Positions 27,506-36,364 of a DNA stretch of 64,000 nt are shown one piece after another. The DNA is taken from positions 20,357 to 84,356 of the forward strand of contig CACZUZ010000021.1 in the NCBI GenBank assembly GCA_902784465.1, read 5' to 3'. How positions within the stretch are numbered: position 1 is the first letter of the stretch; the number at the start of each line of letters is the position of its first letter. Position numbers and translations under genes: made by a program. The DNA is from an uncultured Bacteroidota bacterium (GTDB lineage: Bacteria; Bacteroidota; Bacteroidia; Bacteroidales; P3). The notes under the pieces were generated by a model. The model did no database searches, had not been told where the DNA came from, and was given only the letters and a program-made list of their open reading frames with translations.

Positions 27506-28605
27506 CTCACACAGAGGTATTACAAGGAATATACAATATCGCGATTGACGAGGTGACCAAACAAGACTATTCAACCCCTCTTCCCGACGAAACAGCGGAA
27601 CAGATCCGCTTATTGGTTTCTCGTTCAGAAGCCAGCAAAGGAATGATGACTGTGTTGATAACACTGTTTACGCACAAAATATTCAACCCTCAACAAGATA
27701 TCCGTTACCACCAAGCCCAACAGCCCAGTGGATTTGCAGGCAGAAGCATTGATTCGGAGCATATCACACCTTTTATGAAATCTGTTAGCTTTCCTGCCAT
27801 GTCTGAGTCCGGATGGTTGACACGTTCATTGGAGCAACCTCATCCATACACACTCGATTACCCAGGGAAAATTACACCGCCAGCAGTAAAAGAGGCATTT
27901 CTACAACTCATCGACAAGGTGCAATGCCAAGGAACCTCTGCCGAGGAAGTTTTGAAGTACATAATCAAACTCCTTATCAAACAACGAGACAGTTTAAACA
28001 TTGAATTGGCAAAGCCTCATAGCCTCTCCATCGCTCAAATCATCAAACTGCTCGAACGCCATTTCACCTACAAGTATACGACTCATGGAGCCTCTCGTCT
28101 GCCGACATTGGCTCTCTATGCTGCCTATCAATACATGGCAGTCAACTTTCCTCGATATAAGGACAAAACACTCTGTCCTCTCGAATCGCACAATTCGGCA
28201 GACTCGCAGTCGGGAAGAATCGGAGACATTGACGTGAACAATTCTAATGGCAGTGCATTTGAGGGCGTGGAAATCAAGCATGAAATTCAAATCACGGCAC
28301 AGATGGTCGCAGATGCATACGAGAAATTCAAGGCTAACAGTACCGACCGCTACTATCTTCTCACCACTGCCAACATGGATTCTGCCGACTGGGAGGCAAT
28401 CGAAACCGAGGTGGCTCGTATCAGACAGATACATGGCTGCCAGGTCATTGTCAACGGCGTTTATTCCACGCTGAAATACTATCTGCGTTTGATGGACGAC
28501 CCCGCCGAATTCATCGACAAATACGTTGAATTGCTCAAACACGACGAAACGGTCAAATTCCAGCACAAGACCGTGTGGAACGATTTGGTGAGTAAAGGGG
28601 TTTGA
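27502..28605 (+). CDS. Type II restriction endonuclease, probably SacI-family
   Basis: This 367-residue protein starts inside the methyltransferase stop (ATGA), the typical arrangement for a coupled RM pair. Segments QDIRYHQAQ (65-73), SGWLTRSLEQPHPYTLDYPG (103-122) and GVEIKH (255-260) recall, from memory, the RE_SacI family. GDID (241-244) and EIK (257-259) give a possible PD-(D/E)xK active site with Lys259. It would cut unmethylated copies of the site recognised by the methyltransferase. The SacI-family call is likely; specificity is not proven. GAGCTC, the SacI site, does occur in this window (for example at 15036 and 17281). Confidence 0.75.
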   Translation: MTHTEVLQGIYNIAIDEVTKQDYSTPLPDETAEQIRLLVSRSEASKGMMTVLITLFTHKIFNPQQDIRYHQAQQPSGFAGRSIDSEHITPFMKSVSFPAMSESGWLTRSLEQPHPYTLDYPGKITPPAVKEAFLQLIDKVQCQGTSAEEVLKYIIKLLIKQRDSLNIELAKPHSLSIAQIIKLLERHFTYKYTTHGASRLPTLALYAAYQYMAVNFPRYKDKTLCPLESHNSADSQSGRIGDIDVNNSNGSAFEGVEIKHEIQITAQMVADAYEKFKANSTDRYYLLTTANMDSADWEAIETEVARIRQIHGCQVIVNGVYSTLKYYLRLMDDPAEFIDKYVELLKHDETVKFQHKTVWNDLVSKGV

Positions 28606-28750
28606 AAGAATGTACATGAAAGAATTCACTGCTTCTTCACCACCGGAAAACCGATATGTCTGCCATGGGTGTCGGGTTACGAATCAAGCGTGCCGCAGCA
28701 GCAGCCCTCACTAAGGTGACCCCCCAAACCCTTCATAAGGGTGATATATA
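28606..28750. other. Right flank of the RM module, with a remnant of the OmpA-family gene
   Basis: Between the endonuclease stop and the terminator there is no complete gene. It contains the 29-bp copy of OmpA-family sequence, read in frame from an ATG at 28662 as a 22-residue peptide that carries IKRAAAAAL and ends at a TAA. This appears to be a junction scar rather than a gene. Confidence 0.6.
28682..28710 (+). repeat. 29-bp direct repeat, copy 2 (right of the RM pair)
   Basis: Identical over 29 bp to 25894-25922 inside the OmpA-family gene. It lies 76 bp after the endonuclease stop, in non-coding sequence. Confidence 0.9.
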
Positions 28751-28785
28751 AAAAGGAAATCCGCACATTGGACGGATTTCCTTTT
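28751..28785. terminator. Bidirectional terminator between the endonuclease and pckA
   Basis: AAAAGGAAATCCG and CGGATTTCCTTTT form a perfect 13-bp stem around a 9-nt loop, with T-rich ends on both strands. It serves the rightward endonuclease gene and the leftward pckA gene, which end on either side. Confidence 0.88.
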
Positions 28786-28832
28786 ATTACCTTCGCCGAA
28801 TGCGAAGGGTTCCTTGGTGGATTCCTTGGATA

Positions 28833-30455
28833 TTACAGTTGCGGACCTGCGGGGACGAGGGCCTTGCCGGCTTCGTTGTAGGTGAACTTCTCGAAATTCT
28901 TGATGAAACGAGTAGAGAGGTCCTTGGCTTTCTCCTCCCACTGGGCGGCATCGGCATAGGTGTCGCGGGGGTCGAGAATCTTCGGGTCGACACCGGGCAG
29001 TGCGGTGGGTACCTCGAAGTTGAAATATGGAATCTTCTTGGTCTCGGCTTTGAGGATGGAGCCGTCAAGGATGGCATCGATGATGCCGCGGGTATCCTTG
29101 ATGCTGATACGCTTGCCTGTGCCGTTCCAGCCCGTGTTGACCAGATAGGCCTTGGCACCGCTCTTCTCCATGCGTTTCACCAGCTCCTCGGCATACTTGG
29201 TGGGATGCAGTTCGAGGAATGCCTGGCCGAAGCATGCACTGAAGGTAGGTGTGGGTTCGGTGATGCCACGCTCAGTACCAGCCAACTTGGCGGTGAAGCC
29301 ACTGAGAAAGTAGTACTTGCACTGGTCGGGAGTGAGGATAGAGACAGGGGGCAGCACGCCGAAAGCGTCGGCACTGAGGAAAATGACATTCTCGGCGGCG
29401 GGGCCGGCACTCTTGCCGTGAATGGGCAGAACAATCTTCTCTATATGGTCGATGGGATAGCTCAGACGTGTATTCTCAGTGACGCTCTTGTCCTTGAAGT
29501 CAATCTTGCCGTTGGCATCGACGGTGACGTTCTCGAGGAGTGCGTTACGCTTGATGGCATTGTAGATGTCGGGTTCGCTCTCCTTGTCGAGGTTGATGAC
29601 CTTGGCATAGCAGCCGCCTTCAAAGTTGAAGACACCCTCGTCATCCCAGCCATGCTCGTCGTCGCCGATAAGCAGACGTTTGGGGTCGGTGCTGAGGGTT
29701 GTCTTGCCGGTGCCGGAGAGACCGAAGAAGATGGCAGTATGCTCACCCTTCATGTCGGTATTGGCGGAGCAGTGCATGGCAGCAATACCCTGCAGGGGCA
29801 GGTAGTAGTTCATCATGCTGAACATACCCTTCTTCATCTCGCCACCATACCAAGTGTTGAGGATGACCTGCTCACGGCTGCTGACATTGAAGGCCACGCA
29901 GGTGTCGCTGTTGAGTCCAAGCTCCTTGTAGTCGTCGACCTTAGCCTTGCTGGCGGCATAGACAGTGAAGCTGGGGGTGAAGTTCTTCAGTTCCTCTGCG
30001 GTGGGCTTGATGAACATGTTGGTCACGAAGTGAGCCTGCCATGCCACCTCCATGATGAAGCGGACAGCTATGCGAGTGTCCTTGTTGGCGCCACAGAAAG
30101 CGTCGACGACAAAGAGGTTCTTGCCGCAGAGCTGCTTCTTGGCGAGATCCTTGACATGAGCCCATACCTCTTCGCTCATAGGATGGTTGTCGTTCTTATA
30201 CTCGGGGGTGGTCCACCAAACGGTATTCTTCGACTTCTCGTCCATGACGATATATTTGTCCTTGGGCGAACGGCCCGTGTAGATACCGGTCATGACATTG
30301 ATGGTATCAAGCTCTGTGAGCTGTCCCTTGTCGTAGCCGGTGAGGGCGGGATCCATCTCATACTTGAACAAATCCTCGTATGAGGGGTTGTAGCGGAGCT
30401 CCTGAACGCCAGTGATGCCCAACGCTTCAAGGTCTTTTATGATTTTATCGTTCAT
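28833..30455 (-). CDS. pckA: Phosphoenolpyruvate carboxykinase (ATP)
   Basis: This enzyme interconverts oxaloacetate plus ATP and PEP plus CO2 plus ADP. It is 540 residues, the normal length for the ATP type. The P-loop [13 protein letters not shown] and the metal/oxaloacetate segments [20 protein letters not shown] are intact, as is [12 protein letters not shown] near the N-terminus. In Bacteroidales it usually runs in the carboxylating direction as part of succinate fermentation. ppdK lies directly upstream with a terminator hairpin in between. No TAnnTTTG box was found in the short region before the ATG, so the promoter is unassigned. Confidence 0.97.
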   Translation of the reverse strand: MNDKIIKDLEALGITGVQELRYNPSYEDLFKYEMDPALTGYDKGQLTELDTINVMTGIYTGRSPKDKYIVMDEKSKNTVWWTTPEYKNDNHPMSEEVWAHVKDLAKKQLCGKNLFVVDAFCGANKDTRIAVRFIMEVAWQAHFVTNMFIKPTAEELKNFTPSFTVYAASKAKVDDYKELGLNSDTCVAFNVSSREQVILNTWYGGEMKKGMFSMMNYYLPLQGIAAMHCSANTDMKGEHTAIFFGLSGTGKTTLSTDPKRLLIGDDEHGWDDEGVFNFEGGCYAKVINLDKESEPDIYNAIKRNALLENVTVDANGKIDFKDKSVTENTRLSYPIDHIEKIVLPIHGKSAGPAAENVIFLSADAFGVLPPVSILTPDQCKYYFLSGFTAKLAGTERGITEPTPTFSACFGQAFLELHPTKYAEELVKRMEKSGAKAYLVNTGWNGTGKRISIKDTRGIIDAILDGSILKAETKKIPYFNFEVPTALPGVDPKILDPRDTYADAAQWEEKAKDLSTRFIKNFEKFTYNEAGKALVPAGPQL

Positions 30456-30488
30456 AATAATTTGTTTTAGTTATTGTGTATGCGAAAA

Positions 30489-30523
30489 GAGGACTGAGAA
30501 TCGAAAACCGGTTCCCAGTCCTC
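30489..30523 (-). terminator. Terminator hairpin between ppdK and pckA
   Basis: GAGGACTG and CAGTCCTC pair perfectly, extended by GAA/TTC past one mismatch, with TTTTCG after it on the minus strand. It lies just after the ppdK stop and before the pckA start. Confidence 0.75.
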
Positions 30524-30534
30524 AAATTCTCAGT

Positions 30535-31638
30535 TTATTTCTCTCTTGCTTCCTTGATGGCGGCCTGAGCAGCGGCAAGACGTGCCACGGGTACGCGGAA
30601 CGGGCTGCAGCTCACATAGTTCATACCAGCCTTGTAGAAGAACTCGGCAGCTGTGGGGTCACCACCATGCTCACCGCAGACGCCACACTTGAGGTTTGTG
30701 CGGGTGCTACGGCCACGCTCAATACCGATCTTCACCAGCTCGCCAACGCATTCACGGTCGAAGGAGTTGAACGGGTCTGCAGGAATAATCTTCTCGTCTA
30801 CGTATGTCTTCACGATAGCATTGACATCGTCGCGGCTGAAGCCGAAGGTCATCTGGGTCAAGTCATTGGTACCGAAGCTAAAGAACTCGGCAACCTCGGC
30901 AATCTGGTTGGCAACAAGTGCTGCACGCGGAATCTCAATCATGGTGCCGAACTTGTACTCGAACTTCTGTCCGTATTTCTTCTCGACCTCTTCCTTCACC
31001 TCATTGGCGATGGCTTTCTGGTGCTTGAGCTCGGCAGCATTGATGGTCAGAGGTACCATAATCTCGAGCATGGGATGGTAGCCTTCCTTCATCAACTCAC
31101 AAGTGGCACTGAAAAGGGCGCGGAACTGGACGCGAGTAATCTCAGGATAGATGATACCGAGACGGACGCCGCGGAGACCCATCATCGGGTTGACCTCATG
31201 GAGACCGTCGACGCGCTTCTTGACATCCTCATAGCTGATGCCTATACGTTTAGCTGCTTCTTTCATCTTCTCTTCACCCTGCGGGGCAAACTCGTGCAGC
31301 GGGGGATCCATAAGACGGAAGGTGAGAGGCTTGCCATCCATGACTTTGAGTGTGCCCTTGGCACTCTCGCGGATGTAGGGCTCCAACTCGTCGAGAGCTG
31401 CGACACGCTCATCGCGTGTGTTGGCAAGAATCATGTTGCGAAGCTTCTCGAGAGGCTTCTCACTGTTCTCTCCGTAGAACATGTGTTCTATGCGGAACAG
31501 ACCGATGCCTTCGGCACCAAAGTCGATAGCCTTCTGGGCATCTATGGGGTTGTCGGCATTGGTGCGGACACCCATCTTGCGGAACTTGTCGACCAGTTTC
31601 ATCAGTTCCTTGAACAGGGGGTTCTCGGGTAGACCCAA
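30535..31638 (-). CDS. ppdK: Pyruvate phosphate dikinase, C-terminal fragment (frame +1 to the N-terminal part)
   Basis: This 367-residue open frame is the PEP/pyruvate-binding half of PPDK. It includes MGVRTNADNP, the segment FGAEGIGLFRIEHMFYGE and the catalytic CGVCGEHGGDP with Cys321 in the fragment's numbering. Its first possible start is a TTG at 31638, inside the upstream fragment's coding region but in another frame. Together the two fragments total about 900 residues, close to a normal PPDK. Joining requires a frame change near 31602-31638, where about 10-13 residues of the usual interdomain linker also seem to be missing. It could be a true pseudogene, an assembly error or a recoding site. 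Confidence 0.85.
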   Translation of the reverse strand: MGLPENPLFKELMKLVDKFRKMGVRTNADNPIDAQKAIDFGAEGIGLFRIEHMFYGENSEKPLEKLRNMILANTRDERVAALDELEPYIRESAKGTLKVMDGKPLTFRLMDPPLHEFAPQGEEKMKEAAKRIGISYEDVKKRVDGLHEVNPMMGLRGVRLGIIYPEITRVQFRALFSATCELMKEGYHPMLEIMVPLTINAAELKHQKAIANEVKEEVEKKYGQKFEYKFGTMIEIPRAALVANQIAEVAEFFSFGTNDLTQMTFGFSRDDVNAIVKTYVDEKIIPADPFNSFDRECVGELVKIGIERGRSTRTNLKCGVCGEHGGDPTAAEFFYKAGMNYVSCSPFRVPVARLAAAQAAIKEAREK

Positions 31639-33278
31639 CCTTTCGAGCCGTTGAGACTCAGCAAGTCGCCTTCATGGAAGACCTTGCCATTGATGGTGAC
31701 GGTGCCTACTTCCTCTACGTTGACTCTCTTCTTGCCATACTGGTCGGTGCTGACAGAGGTCTTCTCCATCTCGATCTTGACGGCGTCGCATCCGACGATG
31801 CAGCACTTGCCCCAGCCGCGGGCTACAAGAGCAGCATGGGATGTCATACCACCACGGGCGGTGAGGATACCGTCGGCAGCGCGCATGCCCTCGACGTCCT
31901 CGGGGTTGGTCTCCTCGCGGACAAGGATGTTCTTCACGCCGGCAGCCTGATACTCTTTGGCCTTCTCGCTGGTGAGGGCGATGACACCCACAGCGCCTCC
32001 GGGACCTGCGGGGAGACCCTTGGCGATGACCTCGTGCTTCTTCTCGTCGGAAGCGTCGAGGATGGGGTGCAGAAGCTCGTCAAGCTGGGCAGGGCTTATG
32101 CGCATCACCACCTCGCTTTCGTCAATGAGACCTTCCTTGAGCATATCCATTGCCATGGTGAGGGCTGCAACACCGGTACGTTTTCCAACACGGCACTGGA
32201 GCATGTAGAGCTTGCCATCCTGGATTGTAAACTCGATGTCGAGCATGTCGTGGTAGGCCTTCTCGAGGATGGTGCGAATGTCGCAGAGTTCCTTATATGT
32301 GTCGGGCATAAGCTCTTGCATCGAGTGCATGTGCTTGTTCTGCTCGTTCTTGGTATCGTCGTTAAGTGGGTTGGGAGTACGGATTCCGGCAACGACATCC
32401 TCGCCCTGGGCGTTGATGAGCCACTCGCCGTAGAACTGGTTGTCGCCGGTGGCCGGATTACGGGTGAAGGCAACGCCGGTGGCGCTATTGTCGCCCATGT
32501 TTCCGAAGACCATAGCCTGCACGTTGACGGCGGTACCCCAATCGTCGGGAATGCCCTCGATGCGGCGGTAGCTGATGGCCTTTTTGCCGTTCCAGCTCTT
32601 GAAGACAGCCTTGATGCCGCCTTCCATCTGAGCCTTGGCATCGTCGGGGAACTCGGTGCCGAGAACCTCTTTCACCTTCTTCTTGAATTCCTCGGCGAGG
32701 AACTGGAGGTCGTCAGCAGTGAGGTCGGTGTCGCTACCGTAGCCCTTCTTGGCTTTGTACTCGTCGAGCATGTCGTCGAGCTGCTTGCGGATACCCTTGC
32801 CGTCGGCAGGTTCAATGCCCTCAGATTTTTCCATGACAACGTCGGCGTACATCATGATGAGGCGGCGATAGGAGTCGTATACGAAACGCGGGTTGCCGGT
32901 CTTCTTCAGCATACCGGGGATGGTCTTGCTACTGAGGCCGATATTGAGGACGGTGTCCATCATGCCCGGCATCGAGCTGCGTGCGCCTGAACGGCATGAG
33001 ACCAACAGGGGATTCTCAGCGTCGTCGTAGCGCATGCCCATGATTTTCTCAACATTCTTCATTCCATTCCAAACCTCCTCCATGAGGCCAGAAGGCAGCT
33101 GGCAGTTGTTGTCATAATATGCGGTGCAGCATTCTGTGGTGATGGTGAGTCCTGCGGGTACGGGGAGTCCCAACAGACACATCTCGGCGAGGTTAGCGCC
33201 TTTTCCTCCAAGCAGATTTTTCATGTCGGCTTTGCCTTCGGCAGTTTTGCCTCCAAAAGTGTAAACGTATTTTGTCAT
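31602..33278 (-). CDS. ppdK: Pyruvate phosphate dikinase, N-terminal fragment (ends by frameshift)
   Basis: This 558-residue frame has the ATP-grasp half and the phosphohistidine domain of PPDK: LLGGKGANLAEM, GARSSMPGMMDTVLNIGL and RGGMTSHAALVARG with the phosphorylated His481. It goes normally to SLNGSKGWVY, then changes to PRTPCSRN and a TGA. Normal PPDK continues into a linker and then the C-terminal domain, which is present in the next frame at 30535-31638. PPDK converts ATP, phosphate and pyruvate into PEP, AMP and PPi. The two parts are otherwise free of stops, so the break is either recent or a sequence error. Confidence 0.9.
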   Translation of the reverse strand: MTKYVYTFGGKTAEGKADMKNLLGGKGANLAEMCLLGLPVPAGLTITTECCTAYYDNNCQLPSGLMEEVWNGMKNVEKIMGMRYDDAENPLLVSCRSGARSSMPGMMDTVLNIGLSSKTIPGMLKKTGNPRFVYDSYRRLIMMYADVVMEKSEGIEPADGKGIRKQLDDMLDEYKAKKGYGSDTDLTADDLQFLAEEFKKKVKEVLGTEFPDDAKAQMEGGIKAVFKSWNGKKAISYRRIEGIPDDWGTAVNVQAMVFGNMGDNSATGVAFTRNPATGDNQFYGEWLINAQGEDVVAGIRTPNPLNDDTKNEQNKHMHSMQELMPDTYKELCDIRTILEKAYHDMLDIEFTIQDGKLYMLQCRVGKRTGVAALTMAMDMLKEGLIDESEVVMRISPAQLDELLHPILDASDEKKHEVIAKGLPAGPGGAVGVIALTSEKAKEYQAAGVKNILVREETNPEDVEGMRAADGILTARGGMTSHAALVARGWGKCCIVGCDAVKIEMEKTSVSTDQYGKKRVNVEEVGTVTINGKVFHEGDLLSLNGSKGWVYPRTPCSRN

Positions 33279-33342
33279 AAAGAACTTGTAATAAATTAAG
33301 TTATAATACTTTGAATTAATTTTCCAATAAATCTAGAAACTG

Positions 33343-33350
33343 CAAATATA
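33343..33350 (-). promoter_or_regulatory. ppdK: -7 box of ppdK
   Basis: The minus strand reads TATATTTG, an exact TAnnTTTG match, 65 nt before the ppdK ATG. Confidence 0.6.
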
Positions 33351-33406
33351 CGCATTTTTTGCGAAATAAACAGTTTTTGGGGAAGATTAATTTTTAGTAT
33401 CCAAAC

Positions 33407-34543
33407 TTATTTATCCTGCTGAAGGCTGTCGAGAAGGATTTTGGCATTCGCCCTGTTGCTGTAACCGGATATCAGAATGGGCGTTCTGAACTCGATGTCT
33501 TGCTTCGTAAACGGCTTAGCCATAAGGCCATCGAGTGCTGCCCGCATTGCCTCTGCAGTATCGGCAACAGTACAGAGTTTTCCAAGCTGTGTACCGGCCA
33601 CCATCTTGCTATTCACCAAACAGTGGCGACCGGCATACAGCGAATTTAGAAGTTTTATTTTCAAGCCTGTAGCCTGGTTGGTAAACAATATGTTGACTTG
33701 AGCATTTGCCACAAGTTCCTGCATTGTCCTGTCATCCGGATTGGCTATCAGTTCCACATTGCCTGTTTTTGCAAGCAGCTCCCTGACTGCCTGCACCGGA
33801 TTTCTGCCTGCCACCACGAAACGGTGTTTCGACTGAGTGAAAACATTGTTGACCAAGTATTTGACAGCATCGACATTCTCCGTCACCGACAGGTCGGCAT
33901 GATAGAGGGCATAGCTTCCCTGCCCTGTTTTGCACACCACCTCGTCGCAGGTGTGCGATATCGGCATTGTGTAGACTTTTTCGCATCCCAGAGAACGGAA
34001 ATGGTCAGCATCGGAATCGGTAACAGCAAACACCGCATCTGCCTTGAGTATCACTGGCTCAAACCGCTGCAGCTTGCGCGCATCCATGCGGTAATAGGCT
34101 CGTTTGAAGGGATTGGTCTCAGCTTCGGCGAGGCTGTTGTAATAGTCCTGCTCCACATTGTGCATACGTACAAACACCTTGCGACTTTCGAGTTGTCCCA
34201 GCAAAGAACAGCAATGCAGTCCCTCGAGCAGCACCGGCTCCCTGTCTTTCCGCAGGTTGTCAAGCAAGGCTTTATTCTCGCGCGAGGCGACAATGAATGG
34301 CTTGCGAGACAGCATGTTGACGAAGCTCATATCGCGGCGGTAGTAATACACTTTCTTGCAATAAGACTCCAACTGTGTGGCCTCCTGCCGTCCGTAGGCA
34401 TAGCAATGGAGCGTAATCTCAACGCCCATCTCGGCAAGTGCCTTCATACGGTAGAAGACATCAATAACACCCCCATAGTCGGCTGGATAAGGGATATTGA
34501 ACGATACTATGTGAAGCTTGTTTGACAATGGGCGGTTTATCAT
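33407..34543 (-). CDS. Glycosyltransferase, GT-B fold (GT4-like)
   Basis: This 378-residue protein has the two-domain look of GT-B enzymes. The N-terminal half begins LHIVSFNIPYPADYGGVIDVFYRM, here read as residues 10-33, and includes FVRMHNVEQDYY. The C-terminal half has RFVVAGRNP and TGLKIKLLNSLYAG, where the acidic EX7E motif of GT4 enzymes is not fully evident. The acceptor and sugar are unknown. It follows the MBL gene by 36 bp and probably shares its transcript; no other glycan genes are adjacent. Confidence 0.75.
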   Translation of the reverse strand: MINRPLSNKLHIVSFNIPYPADYGGVIDVFYRMKALAEMGVEITLHCYAYGRQEATQLESYCKKVYYYRRDMSFVNMLSRKPFIVASRENKALLDNLRKDREPVLLEGLHCCSLLGQLESRKVFVRMHNVEQDYYNSLAEAETNPFKRAYYRMDARKLQRFEPVILKADAVFAVTDSDADHFRSLGCEKVYTMPISHTCDEVVCKTGQGSYALYHADLSVTENVDAVKYLVNNVFTQSKHRFVVAGRNPVQAVRELLAKTGNVELIANPDDRTMQELVANAQVNILFTNQATGLKIKLLNSLYAGRHCLVNSKMVAGTQLGKLCTVADTAEAMRAALDGLMAKPFTKQDIEFRTPILISGYSNRANAKILLDSLQQDK

Positions 34544-34579
34544 AAGTTGTTGACCTTCAGAAAGCAGACTGGATTGTGG

Positions 34580-35365
34580 TCAGAGGTCTGAAATCGTCAG
34601 GTTGTCGTATGCGAGATGGACGTTTGGGGGCAGACTTGCCTCCACGGCAGCATGGAAACCCATCTCGTGGCTCATGTGGATCAGATATGCCCTGCCTGGT
34701 TTGCACTGGGCTATGACAGCGAGTGACTCGGGCAGGCAGAAATGGGAGAAATGCTTCTGCCGACGCAACGAGTTGATGACCAGCAGGTCGAGCGATTCAA
34801 GTTTGGCCATTTCCCCACTGTCGATATAGTTCATGTCGGTGATGTAGGCCATACTTTTGCCGCCATGTTCATCCATACGATAGCCCATCACCGGCAGGTC
34901 CTTGTGCATGCCGCGTATAGGTGTGATTGTCAGTTTTCCCACTTCAAAAGGATAGCAATCCGACACATCGTGCAACGTCACCTCGGGAAGCCCAGGATAG
35001 ATGTGTGGCTCGAAAATATAATGGTAGTCGTGTTGCAGCGACTTGATGGTCTCGCTGTTGGCATAGACCTCCATGTTGCGGTGCTGCACCCAATTCAAAG
35101 GGCGTATGTCGTCGATGCCTCCCACATGGTCGCGGTGGGCATGGGTGATGAGTATCGCTTCAAGATGGCGGACATCGTGGGACAACATCTGGTTGCGGAA
35201 GTCGGGTCCGATGTCGACTAGCACATTGTTGCCCTCACGGTCGGTGACCAGTGCCGAGGTACGCAACCGTTTGTCGCGAGGGTCGTCGGAATGACAGACC
35301 TCACAAGGGCATGCTATAACGGGCACTCCCTGTGAAGTGCCCGTTCCAAGAAAAGTGATGGTCAT
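34580..35365 (-). CDS. MBL-fold metallohydrolase, PhnP-like
   Basis: This 261-residue protein starts with FLGTGTSQGVPV and has the metal-binding motif HAHRDHVGGIDD at about residues 75-86, with a further His in IRGMHKD and DMNYI near the C-terminal half. This matches the PhnP/lipoate-associated subgroup of metallo-beta-lactamase-fold phosphodiesterases. A cysteine pair CPCEVCHSDDP near residues 19-29 resembles the structural zinc-binding loop found in PhnP. The likely activity is hydrolysis of a cyclic phosphate or phosphodiester; the true substrate is unknown. Confidence 0.82.
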   Translation of the reverse strand: MTITFLGTGTSQGVPVIACPCEVCHSDDPRDKRLRTSALVTDREGNNVLVDIGPDFRNQMLSHDVRHLEAILITHAHRDHVGGIDDIRPLNWVQHRNMEVYANSETIKSLQHDYHYIFEPHIYPGLPEVTLHDVSDCYPFEVGKLTITPIRGMHKDLPVMGYRMDEHGGKSMAYITDMNYIDSGEMAKLESLDLLVINSLRRQKHFSHFCLPESLAVIAQCKPGRAYLIHMSHEMGFHAAVEASLPPNVHLAYDNLTISDL

Positions 35366-35385
35366 ACTTTAGGAAGAAAGGATTC

Positions 35386-35420
35386 TCGGATATTTGGATG
35401 TACGGATTATCGGATTATCA
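35386..35420 (-). repeat. Octamer array (NNNNATCC) overlapping the response-regulator stop
   Basis: Read in the gene direction from the stop codon, the sequence gives GATAATCC, GATAATCC, GTACATCC, AAATATCC, GAGAATCC: five 8-bp units with constant ATCC ends. The stop codon TGA is part of the first unit. The same octamers recur in the array next to ruvC at 62629-62722. Confidence 0.75.
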
Positions 35421-36119
35421 ACCCTCAACTTTTTGTGTCAGCTTGAAACCAACGCCGTGGACATTGACAATCTGTACAGAGGGGTCAGCCTTCAGGTATT
35501 TGCGAAGCTTGGTAATGTAAACATCCATGCTGCGGGCGGCAAAGTAGGAGTCGTCCTTCCATATCTTCTGCAACGTGCTCGACCTGTCGATGAGCTGGTT
35601 GAAATTGATGCAGAACAGGCGAAGCAGTTCGCTCTCTTTCGATGTCAGGCGTTGTGGCTCTTGGCCTTCCAGCGTGAGTGTCTGATAGTTATAGTCAAAC
35701 TTAAACTTACCTATGTTGAACTGGTTGTTCTCGGGCTTGTTCTCGTCAAAGGAGCGGCGTATGGTGGCGTTGATACGGGCCAGAAGCTCTTCCATGCTGA
35801 ATGGCTTGGTGATGTAGTCATCAGCACCCACCTCGAAGCCTTTCAGCTTGTCGGCCTCGAGCGACTTGGCAGTGAGGAACAGGATTGGAATATTCTTGTC
35901 GATGCGGCGTAACTCCTTGGCGACCGTGAAGCCATCCTTGATAGGCATCATTACGTCGAGAATGCATGCGTCAACGTTGGCCTCCTTGTACAGGTCCAGA
36001 GCCTGTTGTCCGTCGGTGGCAAGGAAGACGGTGTAGCCCTTTTGGGTAAGAAAGGCCTTGAGAATGGTTCCCATGTTGGGGTCATCTTCTGCTATCAACA
36101 ACTTGATACCTAAATTCAT
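35418..36119 (-). CDS. OmpR/PhoB-type response regulator (orphan)
   Basis: This 233-residue two-domain regulator has a receiver domain with the acidic pair at 11-13 (EDD), phosphoacceptor Asp55 (CILDVMMP) and Lys in YITKPFS. A winged-helix DNA-binding domain (about 130-228) follows, with RLTSKESELLRLF and DVYITKLRKYL. It resembles RprY of Bacteroides, which normally neighbours the kinase RprX. No histidine kinase is present next to it or elsewhere in the window, so its partner must be encoded elsewhere or it acts alone. A possible -7 box lies about 160 bp upstream. Confidence 0.9.
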   Translation of the reverse strand: MNLGIKLLIAEDDPNMGTILKAFLTQKGYTVFLATDGQQALDLYKEANVDACILDVMMPIKDGFTVAKELRRIDKNIPILFLTAKSLEADKLKGFEVGADDYITKPFSMEELLARINATIRRSFDENKPENNQFNIGKFKFDYNYQTLTLEGQEPQRLTSKESELLRLFCINFNQLIDRSSTLQKIWKDDSYFAARSMDVYITKLRKYLKADPSVQIVNVHGVGFKLTQKVEG

Positions 36120-36274
36120 AATCCTTTGAGTGTTTAATTATAATAAATCTACTGTGGTTTTTCGGTTTGCCTGATTGTCTTCTTATGCCTCTATCTAAAT
36201 ACTCTGAAAAAAACTACAGATGTTAATTACGTTTTCAATAACATAAATTGGTATTAATTATTGTGCAAAAATTG

Positions 36275-36282
36275 CAAAAATA
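36275..36282 (-). promoter_or_regulatory. Possible -7 box of the response-regulator gene
   Basis: The minus strand reads TATTTTTG, matching TAnnTTTG, within a 245-bp AT-rich gene-free stretch. It would give a leader of about 150 nt. No -33 element at the proper distance, so support is modest. Confidence 0.35.
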
Positions 36283-36364
36283 ATTAATTTTTTTAAGTTA
36301 ATTTTATTATTATTCTGATTATCAAATACAATTAAATGTTAAAAAAGTCATCTGCTCTTTAACT

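Noticed and set aside
28800-30383. A 527-residue open frame on the plus strand
   Set aside because: Antisense to pckA, which is unmistakable. No motif or start context.
31674-32990. A 438-residue open frame on the plus strand
   Set aside because: Antisense to the N-terminal part of ppdK; shadow of its codon usage.
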